A stretch of 41,193 bases of DNA, from contig CAZNGF010000017.1 of assembly GCA_964572855.1 (NCBI GenBank), positions 1 through 41,193 on the forward strand, written 5' to 3'. Under the pieces are notes generated by a model, which was given only the letters and a program-made list of their open reading frames with translations, was not told the DNA's origin and ran no database searches. Each line of letters starts with the position of its first letter. Within the stretch, counting starts at the first letter, position 1. Both the position numbers and the translations under genes were made by a program. The stretch comes from CAZNGF01 sp964572855. GTDB lineage: Bacteria; Bipolaricaulota; Bipolaricaulia; RBG-16-55-9; JAJCYT01. Positions 31,908 through 39,180 of the stretch are shown piece after piece.

Positions 31908-31971
31908 ACACTACGGGAGGCCCTCCGTCCGCTGAATGAGGTTGCGCAGCCCTTGGAATGATCAATGTCAG
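31908..31971 (-). promoter_or_regulatory. Tandem FNR-type operators and -10 for the 31131-31892 regulator
   Basis: On the minus strand: distal dyad CTGAC-ATTG-ATCAT (31971-31958), 8-bp gap, weaker proximal dyad CTGCG-CAAC-CTCAT (31949-31936; five of six core bases), then TAGTGT (31913-31908). Centres are 22 bp apart and the proximal centre is 29.5 bp before the -10, matching the two other promoters. The degenerate proximal site makes this the weakest of the three. Confidence 0.5.
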
Positions 31972-32008
31972 GTTGCGGGGAAGGCGTGCATGGCGGGCCG
32001 CTGGCGGT

Positions 32009-32124
32009 CTAGCGAATCAGACGCCGCCGCGTGAGCGCCAGCACGGCCATCCAGAGCACGTCGCCCCAGCGCGCGGGGTGGAACTGACCCAGCGCGAGCG
32101 CGCGAAATCGGGGAGCCAAAGTGT
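32009..32124 (-). pseudogene. Possible C-terminal remnant of a membrane protein
   Basis: Minus-strand frame between stops reads LAPRFRALALGQFHP, then ARWGDVLWMAVLALTRRRLIR and a stop. The pattern (basic residue, hydrophobic helix, Arg-rich end) resembles the last segment of an ABC-2-type permease. No start codon or ribosome site is convincing. It occupies part of the 333-bp gap between the divergent regulators at 31892 and 32226; the rest holds the operators and a promoter. It may be chance coding potential in high-GC DNA. Confidence 0.25.
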
Positions 32125-32145
32125 CCTAGAAGACTGGTAAAGCGG

Positions 32146-32173
32146 TCCTGCCTTGTGCTACACTGCGGCAGGA
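32146..32173 (+). promoter_or_regulatory. -10 element within a 7-bp dyad upstream of the 32226 gene
   Basis: TACACT (32159-32164) with an upstream TG (extended -10 type, TGC-TACACT), 62 bp before the ATG. It is flanked by TCCTGCC (32146-32152) and GGCAGGA (32167-32173), an inverted repeat with a 14-bp centre that could be an operator. No FNR-type dyad sits at the class II position here. Confidence 0.4.
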
Positions 32174-32225
32174 GGCTGCAACCACTCGGGGTTTGTCGCA
32201 CCCAAAAAACGTCAGAGGTGTTCTT

Positions 32226-32705
32226 ATGAACGACAAGCCAGCCCTATTCTGTGAGGATCACGACTGCCCGCTGAACCAGCTCGACCCCGCCCTGCGCGCC
32301 GAACTCAAGCAAGTGGAATTCCCCCAAGGCACGACGTTCTGTCGCCAGAACGATCCGCTGCGCGCCGTGTTCGTCCTGTGCGAGGGCAACGCGCGCGTCG
32401 TGCGCCACAGCCCGGCCACCGACCAGCAGTTGCTTATTTCTTTCCTGGAGCCGGGCGCCGTGCTGGGCTATCAGGAGCTGCTCGCCGACCGCAGTTGCTG
32501 GGACGTCTCGGTCGAGGTGCTGGAACCCTGTCGTCTGGTCCGGATCGACCCGCCTTTGTTTTTCCACTGCCTGCAGCAGAGCCCGGGCTTTGCCTTGAAG
32601 CTGTTGCAGCAGAGCCTCGAGAGCGAGCACGGCCTGCAGCGCCAGTACAACCACCTGCTGAACCAGACCGCCTTCGCGCACGCGTCTTGGGGCGTGTCGC
32701 ACTGA
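32226..32705 (+). CDS. Crp/Fnr-superfamily sensor protein without DNA-binding domain
   Basis: 159 aa. ATG at 32226 with AGAGGTG upstream. It has an N-terminal C9-x4-C14 and a cNMP-binding-type barrel (about 25-110: FPQGTTFCRQNDPLRAVFVL, LEPGAVLGYQELLADRSCWDVSVEV). A dimerisation helix follows (about 115-148, FHCLQQSPGFALKLLQQSLE), then the protein stops after 11 more residues. The winged helix-turn-helix of about 75 residues is missing, and nothing resembling it continues in another frame downstream, so this looks like a natural short form rather than a fresh frameshift. Inference: it may sense a ligand or redox state and form mixed dimers with one of the neighbouring regulators. Ligand unknown. 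Confidence 0.8.
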   Translation: MNDKPALFCEDHDCPLNQLDPALRAELKQVEFPQGTTFCRQNDPLRAVFVLCEGNARVVRHSPATDQQLLISFLEPGAVLGYQELLADRSCWDVSVEVLEPCRLVRIDPPLFFHCLQQSPGFALKLLQQSLESEHGLQRQYNHLLNQTAFAHASWGVSH

Positions 32706-32736
32706 GCACGCAGGGCTGCCCCCTCATCCCTTCCTT

Positions 32737-32785
32737 TGACGCGATTAGTCACCTTCTCTCCCATTGGCTGTGACTAATCGCGTCA
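32737..32785. repeat. 16-bp perfect inverted repeat between convergent genes
   Basis: TGACGCGATTAGTCAC (32737-32752) and its exact complement GTGACTAATCGCGTCA (32770-32785) around a 17-nt loop. It lies 31 bp after the sensor gene and 39 bp beyond the tsaD stop. There is no T-tract on either side. It could act as a bidirectional hairpin or a protein site. Confidence 0.65.
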
Positions 32786-32824
32786 CTCCCGCCAGGGGAG
32801 AAGGGGGTCAAGAAGTCAAAACGC

Positions 32825-33817
32825 TCACCCCAAAGCCAGCCCCGGTTGCGCTGCCAGCTGGAGCGGGCTGCGCTCGCCCAGCACGGTGTGTCTGTACTGG
32901 GCGCAGGCGGCGATCATGGCGCCGTTGTCCAGGCAGAGTTTCAGCTCGGGGAAGTGGACGGCCTTGCCCGCGCGCTTGGCGCGCTGTGCCAGCGTCGCGC
33001 GCAGGCCCGAGTTGGCCGCCACGCCACCCACGACGACGAGCGCGTCGTCGTCCCAGTGCGCCGCGGCGCGCAGCAGCTTGTCGCTCAAAACCTCGACCAC
33101 CGCGGCCTGGAACGAGGCGGCCACGTCGGCCAGCGCCGCGTCCGGGTGCTTGTCCAAGTGGTACCGCACGGCCGTTTTGAGCCCCGAGAAGCTGAAGTCG
33201 AACCCCTGGCCCTTCATGGGGCGTGGAAAGGGGATCGCGTCGGGATCGCCCTCGCGGGCCAGCCGGTCGATCTGCGGGCCGGCCGGGTAGCCCAATCCCA
33301 TCAGCTTGCCCGCCTTGTCGAACGCCTCGCCGGCCGCGTCGTCGCGCGTTGTGCCCAGCAATTCGTAGTCGCCCCAGTCGCGCACGCGGATCAGGCTCGT
33401 GTGCCCGCCCGAGACCAGCAGCGCCGCAAACGGCGGCGGGACACCGGGAAAGCTCAGTCGGTGGGCGAACAGGTGCCCCTCCAGGTGGTTGACGCCCACG
33501 AACGGGGCGTCGAGCGCGTAGGCCAACCCCTGTGCGGCCGTGAGCCCGACGAGCAGCGGCCCGATGAGGCCCGGGCCGCAGGTCGCGCCGATCAGGTTCA
33601 ACTCGTCGGGGGTGATCCCCGCTTGATCGAGCGCGGCCCGGATCACGGGCGCGATCTTGATCACGTGGTTGCGCGAGGCCACCTCGGGCACGACGCCGCC
33701 GTAGCGCGCGTGCACCTCGGCCTGGGAGTAGACGACGTTGGACAGCAGCGTCGCGTCGTCTTGCAGCACGGCCGCGGCCGTCTCGTCGCAGGAGCTTTCG
33801 ATGCCCAGCGTGTACAT
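32825..33817 (-). CDS. tsaD: tRNA N6-adenosine threonylcarbamoyltransferase
   Basis: 330 aa, standard length. ATG at 33817 (MYTLGIESSCDETAAAVL) with AAGGGG upstream. The iron/zinc-binding histidines are in VNHLEGHLFAH (H111, H115); the ATPase-fold phosphate motifs are present: LLVSGGHTSLIRV, KAGKLMGLGYPAGPQIDRLA, FDFSFSGLKTAVRYHL, and VVGGVAANSGLRATL. It transfers the threonylcarbamoyl group to A37 of tRNAs reading ANN codons, working with TsaB/TsaE. It is 13 bp downstream of the nucleotidyltransferase gene and probably shares its transcript. Confidence 0.97.
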   Translation of the reverse strand: MYTLGIESSCDETAAAVLQDDATLLSNVVYSQAEVHARYGGVVPEVASRNHVIKIAPVIRAALDQAGITPDELNLIGATCGPGLIGPLLVGLTAAQGLAYALDAPFVGVNHLEGHLFAHRLSFPGVPPPFAALLVSGGHTSLIRVRDWGDYELLGTTRDDAAGEAFDKAGKLMGLGYPAGPQIDRLAREGDPDAIPFPRPMKGQGFDFSFSGLKTAVRYHLDKHPDAALADVAASFQAAVVEVLSDKLLRAAAHWDDDALVVVGGVAANSGLRATLAQRAKRAGKAVHFPELKLCLDNGAMIAACAQYRHTVLGERSPLQLAAQPGLALG

Positions 33818-33830
33818 GGCGCCCCTTACG

Positions 33831-34895
33831 CTACGGAAGCTCGGCCGTGCTGTTGTCGCCCAGGATGAGCTGGTAGGCCCTGGGCGGGCGCAGCTTGTGG
33901 CTGACCTGGACGTTGCGGCCGATGAGGCTGTGGTCCACGCGCTGGACGCCGCGCACCGTGGAGCCCTCCATCACGATGCTGTACTCGATCTCGCTCTCGT
34001 GGATCGTGCATCCGCGGTCGATCGCGGTGAACGGGCCGATGAAGGCGTTTTCGATTATCGTGTCGGCCCCGACGATCAGCGGGCCGCGCAGCTCGCTGTT
34101 GACGACGGAGACGCCCGGCCCCAAGGTCACGTTCCCGCGCACGACGGTGGCCTCGTCGACGCGGCCCTCGTTGGCGGGCGCCAGCCGCTCCAGCATGAGC
34201 CGGTTGGCCGCCAGCATGTCGTCGGGCTTGCCCACGTCGCGCCACCAGCCCTCGACCAGCGCCGGGACGACCGTGCGGCCGTCGTCGATGAGCTGCTGGA
34301 TCGCGTCGGTGATCTCGAGCTCGCCGCGCCAGGAAGGCTCGATTTTCTCGATCGCCTCAAAGATGTGGCGGTCGAAGGCGTAGACGCCCACGACCGCCAG
34401 GTTGCTGGGCGGGTCCTTGGGCTTCTCGACCAACCGCACGACCCGGTCGTCCTCCAGCTTGGCCACGCCGAAACGGCTGGGGTCCTCGACCTCGTAGAGC
34501 CCGATGAGCGCGTTGGGCTTTTCCCGCCGGAAACGGTCGATATGGCCCGAGAGCCCGTGCTCGAACAGGTTGTCGCCCAGCGTCATGATGAACGGGTCCT
34601 CGCCCACGAACTCGCGCGCGCAGGCCGCCGCGTGCGCCAGCCCCTTGGGCTCCTCCTGCATGATGTAGCCCAGCTCGACGCCCCACTGCGCCCCGTCCTC
34701 GAGGTCGCGCTTGAAGGAGCGCTCGACGTTGGGGCTCACGACCACGCCGATTTGGTCCACGCCGGCGGCCACCAGGTCCTCGATCACGTAGTGGATCACG
34801 GGCTTGTTGGCCACGGGGATCAAGTGCTTGGCGCCGGTGTGGGTGAGCGGGCGCAGCCGCGTGCCCTCGCCGGCGCAGAGGATAATCGCTTTCAT
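33831..34895 (-). CDS. Glucose-1-phosphate thymidylyltransferase, long form
   Basis: 354 aa. ATG at 34895 (MKAIILCAGEGTRLRPLTH); the longer frame starts upstream of the promoter. Nucleotidyltransferase signature G-x-G-T-R-L-R-P followed by KHLIPVANKPVIHYVIEDL, LGDNLFEHG, FGVAKLEDDRVVRLVEKPKD, and WRDVGKPDDMLAANRLML. The C-terminal part (about 240-350) has left-handed beta-helix repeats (VVRGNVTLGPGV, GPLIVGADTIIENAFIGPFT). This matches the long RmlA-like group that makes dTDP-glucose for deoxysugars or polysaccharides; other nucleotide specificity is possible. No other rml genes are adjacent. The promoter predicts a leaderless mRNA. Confidence 0.88.
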   Translation of the reverse strand: MKAIILCAGEGTRLRPLTHTGAKHLIPVANKPVIHYVIEDLVAAGVDQIGVVVSPNVERSFKRDLEDGAQWGVELGYIMQEEPKGLAHAAACAREFVGEDPFIMTLGDNLFEHGLSGHIDRFRREKPNALIGLYEVEDPSRFGVAKLEDDRVVRLVEKPKDPPSNLAVVGVYAFDRHIFEAIEKIEPSWRGELEITDAIQQLIDDGRTVVPALVEGWWRDVGKPDDMLAANRLMLERLAPANEGRVDEATVVRGNVTLGPGVSVVNSELRGPLIVGADTIIENAFIGPFTAIDRGCTIHESEIEYSIVMEGSTVRGVQRVDHSLIGRNVQVSHKLRPPRAYQLILGDNSTAELP

Positions 34896-34902
34896 GGGCC
34901 CT

Positions 34903-34931
34903 ACGATACCCCGGCGGGGCAGGAGGGGCAA
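34903..34931 (-). promoter_or_regulatory. Promoter predicting a leaderless transcript for the thymidylyltransferase
   Basis: Minus strand: TTGCCC (34931-34926), 17-bp spacer, TATCGT (34908-34903). The expected start point, about 7 nt further, falls at or next to the ATG at 34895. No Shine-Dalgarno precedes that ATG. Confidence 0.5.
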
Positions 34932-34940
34932 AGCCAAGGA

Positions 34941-34990
34941 TGTAGGGCCGGCTGTGCCGGCCCATGGCGGCCCGCGGAGCGGGCCCTACA
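34941..34990. repeat. TGTAGGGCC palindromic intergenic element
   Basis: 50 bp with TGTAGGGCC at one end and GGGCCCTACA at the other. It contains two nested hairpins (GGGCCGGC/GCCGGCCC and GGCCCGC/GCGGGCC). It abuts the stop codon of the LolD-like gene. A simpler relative lies at 40643-40671 and a related GTAGGGC palindrome at 40714-40779. Confidence 0.7.
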
Positions 34991-35716
34991 TTATTCCGGT
35001 TTGCCTTCTCCGTTCTCCCTTTCCCCTGTTTTTCGGCTGTCCGAGGCGACCCGCCCGTCGACGAGCTCGACCACGCGGTCGACGCGCTCCAGGATGCGCG
35101 GGTCGTGCGAGGCGAACAGGAAGGTCGTCCCGCGCTCGCGGTTGAGCTTTCTGAGCATGTCCATGAGCGCCTCGCTGTTTTGGGTGTCGAGGTTGGCGGT
35201 GGGCTCGTCGGCCAGCACGAGCGCCGGCTCGGCGGCCACGGCGCGGGCCACGGCCACGCGCTGCTGCTGGCCCCCCGAGAGCTTGTTGGGGAAGCGCGCG
35301 GCCAGCGCCTCCATCTCCAGCACGCCGAGCACCGAGCTGCTGCGGCGCTTGCGCTCCTCCGCGGTCACGCCCTGCAGCTCCATCACGAACTCGGCGTTCT
35401 CGCGCGCGGTGAGCACGGGGATCAGGTTGTAGGCCTGGAACACGAAACCGATCCGCTCCAGCCGCAGGCGCGCGAGCCGGTCGGGGACGAGCTCGTTGAG
35501 CTTTTGGTCCTCGATCCAGACCTCGCCCGCCGTGGGCTGCAGCAGCCCGCCGACCAGGTGCAGCAGCGTGGACTTGCCCGAGCCCGACGGCCCGGCCAGC
35601 GCGGTGAACTCGCCGGCGTTCACCTCGAGCGTCACCCCGCGCAGGGCGGGCGTCTCGATGCCGTCGGAGACGTAGGTTTTGGACAGGTCTTTTGTTCGTA
35701 CAACGGGTTTGGTCAT
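34991..35716 (-). CDS. ABC transporter ATP-binding protein, LolD/MacB type
   Basis: 241 aa from ATG 35716 (GGAG 9 nt upstream; a GTG at 35722 is only 3 nt from it). Walker A GPSGSGKST, Q-loop VFQAYNLIPVLTARENAEF, signature LSGGQQQRVAVARA, Walker B LVLADEPTANLD, H-loop FASHDP. Close to LolD/FtsE/MacB ATPases, which drive mechanotransmission-type transporters that act on periplasmic substrates such as lipoproteins. The last 15 residues (SRKTGERENGEGKPE) come from a purine-rich repeat (34996-35036) and are not family sequence. Partners are the permeases at 35794 and 37843; 77 bp of repeat-like DNA separates it from the nearer one. Confidence 0.93.
   Translation of the reverse strand: MTKPVVRTKDLSKTYVSDGIETPALRGVTLEVNAGEFTALAGPSGSGKSTLLHLVGGLLQPTAGEVWIEDQKLNELVPDRLARLRLERIGFVFQAYNLIPVLTARENAEFVMELQGVTAEERKRRSSSVLGVLEMEALAARFPNKLSGGQQQRVAVARAVAAEPALVLADEPTANLDTQNSEALMDMLRKLNRERGTTFLFASHDPRILERVDRVVELVDGRVASDSRKTGERENGEGKPE
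34996..35036 (-). repeat. Purine-rich GGGAGAACGGA repeat forming the C-terminus of the LolD-like ATPase
   Basis: On the minus strand GAAAAACAGGGGAAAGGGAGAACGG-type sequence, sharing GGGAGAACGGA and AGGC[AG]AAC with the right arm of the element at 14456-14572. It is translated as the ATPase tail. Confidence 0.45.
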
Positions 35717-35747
35717 GGTCACTCGCTCCTATTACTCATCTCGGGAG

Positions 35748-35775
35748 AAGGGAGAACCGAGGAAGGAGAATTCCT
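35748..35775. repeat. Purine-rich repeat between permease and ATPase genes
   Basis: CGGGAGAAGGGAGAACCGAGGAAGG-like stretch of the same family as 14456-14572, in the 77-bp gap of the Lol-like operon. Confidence 0.35.
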
Positions 35776-35793
35776 TTCGACTCTCGCTTGCCC

Positions 35794-37038
35794 CTAACCA
35801 ACGAATCGCATCGCCTCCACCGGCTCCAGCCGGGAGGCGCGCCAGCCCGGGTAGGCCGCCGCCAGCAGCGCGATGGCGAACATCATCGTGCCCGAGAGCA
35901 GCCCTTCAGCCAGCGTCATGCGCAGGTAGAACGTGTTGGTCATGTTGATGGCCGACATGAGCTCGCCGTAGGCCTGCGGCAGCTCGAAGCCGAAGCCGCC
36001 CCACCACACCAGCAGCGCGCCCAGGGCCGAGCCGAGCAGCGAGCCGATCCCGGCCAGCAGCACGGACTCGGTCTCGATAAGACCCAGCACGCGCCGCCGC
36101 GAGCCGCCCAGCGCCAGCACGACGCCCAGCTCGCGCGTGCGCTCCAGCACGGACAGGTAAAGCGTGTTGAGCACGACCAGTCCCCCCAGCAGGAAGAAGA
36201 TCAGGCTGAACACCAGGTAGATCGGCCCGATGATGTTGAACAACGAGGCCGTCTCGGGCGTCAGTTCCTGCCAGGGCTCAACGGCGTAGTCGTCCCCGAG
36301 CGCGGCCTGCAGGCGCGCCACGGCGGCGTCGATCACCGCCTGATCCCAAGGGCCGTGGACGTCCTCCAGCAGCACGACGACGCCCGTGGCCGCGTTGGGG
36401 TTGCGCACCAGGTCGCGCGCGTCTGCCAGCGTGATCTGGACGATTCCCTGGCTCAGCTCGCGCGAGGGCGGGTCGATCCCGCCCACGATGCGGGGCACGA
36501 GCACGCCCGTCCCGGTCTGCGGGTGCGAGGTCATCAGGATGAAAGAGGCGTCGACCGCGGCATCGAGCTTGTCCAACAGCGCCTCGCCGGCCACCGCGAC
36601 CTTGCGGTCGCCGGGCAAGAGCGGCCGGCCCTGCGTGACCCACTCGTCCATCAGGCTGATCGCGCGCGCCTTGTCGGGCTCGACTCCCTGCAGGATCACG
36701 CCGCGCGAGCGGTCGCCGTTGGCCGCCAGCGCGGGCAGCTCGATGCGGACCGTGTACCAGCGCACGCTTTTATCGGACTCGAGCGCGTCCAGTGCGGGCC
36801 GGACGTCCTGAATCAGTGGGATCGTGTTGCTGAGCTCGCGGTAGTCCGCCTGGTGGATCTGCAGGTGACCGGTCTCAAGCAGCGTGGTGTTTTCGAACAG
36901 GTTACGCAAAAATGCGCCCTTGAGGCCCCACATCAGGTTGAGCAGCAGCACGGGGACCAGCACGGCCAGCAGCGTCAGGATCGCCCGGCGCCGGTTGCGC
37001 AGCAGGTTGCGCCAGGCCAGCGTCAGCGTCAGCCGCAT
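35794..37038 (-). CDS. FtsX-family ABC permease, LolC/LolE/MacB type (second of two)
   Basis: 414 aa. ATG at 37038, overlapping the LolA-like gene by 10 nt. Topology is classic for the family: one N-terminal helix after a basic stretch (AWRNLLRNRRRAILTLLAVL), a large periplasmic domain (about 42-285), then three helices (about 290-315, 335-360, 375-400) and the closing motif AAAYPGWRASRLEPVEAMRFVG. With the 37843 permease it would form a heterodimer driven by the 34991 ATPase. The likely role is lipoprotein or other amphiphile transfer from inner membrane toward the outer membrane; the substrate is inferred from the LolA-like neighbour. Confidence 0.92.
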   Translation of the reverse strand: MRLTLTLAWRNLLRNRRRAILTLLAVLVPVLLLNLMWGLKGAFLRNLFENTTLLETGHLQIHQADYRELSNTIPLIQDVRPALDALESDKSVRWYTVRIELPALAANGDRSRGVILQGVEPDKARAISLMDEWVTQGRPLLPGDRKVAVAGEALLDKLDAAVDASFILMTSHPQTGTGVLVPRIVGGIDPPSRELSQGIVQITLADARDLVRNPNAATGVVVLLEDVHGPWDQAVIDAAVARLQAALGDDYAVEPWQELTPETASLFNIIGPIYLVFSLIFFLLGGLVVLNTLYLSVLERTRELGVVLALGGSRRRVLGLIETESVLLAGIGSLLGSALGALLVWWGGFGFELPQAYGELMSAINMTNTFYLRMTLAEGLLSGTMMFAIALLAAAYPGWRASRLEPVEAMRFVG

Positions 37039-37850
37039 TGCGCCTCGTCTTCCAGGCAGGGGAGTGTGAAGCGCGCCGCGGGGATGTCCACGCCGATCTC
37101 GTAGGATTCGACCCGTTCCTCGGTGTAGCTCTGCTCGCGCAGCAGGTCCGTGATCTTGCTGTGCAACGCGAAGGTGAGCCCGTTCGCCTCCACGAAGTCG
37201 CTGAAGCTGGCCTCGCGGATCAGGTTGTCGCGCTGGTCGAAGTAGTCGATTTGCAGCACCGCGCAGCTATCGTTCAGCATGTCCAGCTGGAGCTTGCCGT
37301 AGACGACGTCGGCCTCGGGCTTGGGCACGAGGCGCAGCCGGTGGATCGTCGCCCCCTCGTCGTCGCTGCGGGTGCCCAGCAGCTCGGCCGTGTAGCGGTC
37401 CCCGATCGTGCCGCGATAGAGGTCCTCGACGGCCACGTCGGAGCCGAAGAACGTCTGGGTCAGCGACGCGGTCGGCAGCGCGATGGCCTGCCCCGCGTCG
37501 GGCGTGTAGAACCAGAGCTCGTCATCGCTCAAGAGCAGGTAACCGCTGCCGGCCTCGTCCTCGGGCGCGAGCACGCGGATCATGGCCCGCTCGTTGTCGG
37601 CCGTGGACCAGACCTCAAGCCGGAACTCCCGGGTGTACTCGGGCCGGAAGGTCGAGATCTGGATCACGCCGTGAAACGAGGCCGAGTTCCAGTTTGCCTG
37701 GGCGCACTCCAACAGCGAGTCGGCCGTGGCCGGTGCCTGATCCTGCCCTTGCGCGGGGAAGACGAGCCCAAGCAGCAGCAACAGCACAAGTGCCCTTGCC
37801 AGACCGAATCGCCCTTCGCCCTTCTCCGCTCTCCATTTTCCTTTAGACAT
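37029..37850 (-). CDS. LolA-like outer-membrane lipoprotein-sorting protein
   Basis: 273 aa. ATG at 37850 overlapping the upstream permease stop by 8 nt; GGAGG 9 nt upstream. Basic N-terminus, signal helix about 18-35 (ARALVLLLLLGLVFPAQGQ), then a single LolA-like beta-sheet domain: VIQISTFRPEYTREFRLEVW, SGYLLLSDDELWFYTPDAG, FFGSDVAVEDLYRG, DSCAVLQIDYFDQRDNLIREAS. Such proteins carry lipid-modified cargo through the periplasm. The first 17 residues (MSKGKWRAEKGEGRFGL) are encoded by a purine-rich repeat (37806-37846), extending the n-region of the signal. It is encoded between its two presumed permease partners. Confidence 0.85.
   Translation of the reverse strand: MSKGKWRAEKGEGRFGLARALVLLLLLGLVFPAQGQDQAPATADSLLECAQANWNSASFHGVIQISTFRPEYTREFRLEVWSTADNERAMIRVLAPEDEAGSGYLLLSDDELWFYTPDAGQAIALPTASLTQTFFGSDVAVEDLYRGTIGDRYTAELLGTRSDDEGATIHRLRLVPKPEADVVYGKLQLDMLNDSCAVLQIDYFDQRDNLIREASFSDFVEANGLTFALHSKITDLLREQSYTEERVESYEIGVDIPAARFTLPCLEDEAQCG
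37806..37846 (-). repeat. Purine-rich repeat forming the N-terminus of the LolA-like protein
   Basis: Minus strand reads GGAAAATGGAGAGCGGAGAA then GGGCGAAGGGCGA, related to the GGAGAAnGG arms at 14456-14572 and to 34996-35036. It overlaps the start of the gene. Confidence 0.4.
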
Positions 37851-39057
37851 AGCGCATCGCCTCCGTGGGTTCGAGTTTGGCCGCCCGGCGTGCCGGGTAG
37901 CGCGCGGCGATCATCGCCGTCAACACCACGATCAGGAAGGAATAGAACACGTGCGTCCAGTCCGCCTTCGAATACATCACGGTCGGGAAGCCGATGTCGG
38001 GGAAGGCACCCATGTAGTCACCCATGTCGATGCCGACGCGCTCCATGTAGAGGTTGAAGCCGTAGCCGGCCGCCGCCCCCAGCAGAAAGCCCATGCCCGA
38101 GACGAACACGCTCTCCAGCGTGATGAGCCGCCGGAGCTGCTTGGGCCGCAGTCCGAGCGAGAGCATGACGCCGAACTCGCGCATGCGTTCCAGCACGGTG
38201 AAGGTCACGGTGTTGGCCACGCCGAAGCCCGCCAGCAGCGCGATCAGACCCATCCAGAGCAAGTTCTCGTAGGCCTGCAGGTCCAGGGAGTCGGCGATGA
38301 TCGGGTTGAGGTCGAAGAAGGTCGAGACCTCGACAGACCCCAGCTCGGCCTCCAGCGTCAGGTCCAGCGCCTCGGCGTCGGCGCCCGGGTGCAGCCCGAC
38401 GGCCAGCTCGACCGCGCCGGCCACCTCGGTGAGGCCCTGCGCAGCGCCCAGCGTGATGAAGGCCGTGAACTGGTCCAGCGGGCTCAGTCCGGTGCTGACG
38501 ATCCCCACGAGCCGAAACCCCTGCGAGTGCGGCCGGTTCAAGCCCTGGACCTGCAGCACGACGCGCTCGCCCAGGCGCACGTCGAGCCGCTGGGCCAGCG
38601 TCGCGCCCAACACGACCTCGCCGCCGTCGCGCAGGAAGCGCCCTGAGACGATCCGCTCGTGCAGCTCGGTCACCTGGGTCTCCCGGCTCGGGTCCAGGCC
38701 GCGCACGGACACGCCCTGCGAGCCGTACGCGCTCTGCAACAAGCCCTCCAGGGTCAGGCGCGGGCTCACGGCGCGCACCTCGGGCCGGTCGACCAAGTCG
38801 CCTGTGAGTCGCTCGAGCTCGGCGGGCGGAAACGCCAGTTCCAGGTCGGGGTCGTCCAAGTAGCCGGCCGGGTGCAACTGCAGGCCGCCGGTGTCGAGTG
38901 TCGTCTGTGCGTGGATCATGGACTGGATCGAGCCGTCGGTCAGGCCCCAGAGGGCGATCATGGCCCAGGTGGCCACGGCCACGATGCCCATGGTGAGCCC
39001 CGTGCGCCGGCGGTTGCGCCGCATGTTGCGAAAGGCCAAGCGGGCCAGCGTGCTCAT
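37843..39057 (-). CDS. FtsX-family ABC permease, LolC/LolE/MacB type (first of two)
   Basis: 404 aa. ATG at 39057 with AAAGGAA upstream. N-terminal helix about 18-40 after RNMRRNRRRTGLTMG, large periplasmic domain (about 45-265), three C-terminal helices (about 270-295, 318-340, 365-388) and the closing motif AARYPARRAAKLEPTEAMRYV shared with the 35794 permease. It is the first gene of a four-gene minus-strand operon: permease, LolA-like, permease, ATPase. The coding overlaps (8 and 10 nt) indicate coupled translation. Confidence 0.92.
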   Translation of the reverse strand: MSTLARLAFRNMRRNRRRTGLTMGIVAVATWAMIALWGLTDGSIQSMIHAQTTLDTGGLQLHPAGYLDDPDLELAFPPAELERLTGDLVDRPEVRAVSPRLTLEGLLQSAYGSQGVSVRGLDPSRETQVTELHERIVSGRFLRDGGEVVLGATLAQRLDVRLGERVVLQVQGLNRPHSQGFRLVGIVSTGLSPLDQFTAFITLGAAQGLTEVAGAVELAVGLHPGADAEALDLTLEAELGSVEVSTFFDLNPIIADSLDLQAYENLLWMGLIALLAGFGVANTVTFTVLERMREFGVMLSLGLRPKQLRRLITLESVFVSGMGFLLGAAAGYGFNLYMERVGIDMGDYMGAFPDIGFPTVMYSKADWTHVFYSFLIVVLTAMIAARYPARRAAKLEPTEAMRYV

Positions 39058-39180
39058 GCCGAATTCCTTTCACGCCCTCCTGAGAGGGCACGGCCTTGAT
39101 CGATTACTGCGTAAGGCCGGGGGCTCGCGCCGCAGGAGCGACAGGACGCGTGTATTTCCCCCAAGCTCGACCATGGCGTG

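Noticed and set aside
31954..31966. TTGGAATGATCAA read as an FNR box
   Set aside because: This alignment has a 3-bp instead of 4-bp centre. The overlapping ATGAT-CAAT-GTCAG alignment has correct spacing and was used instead.
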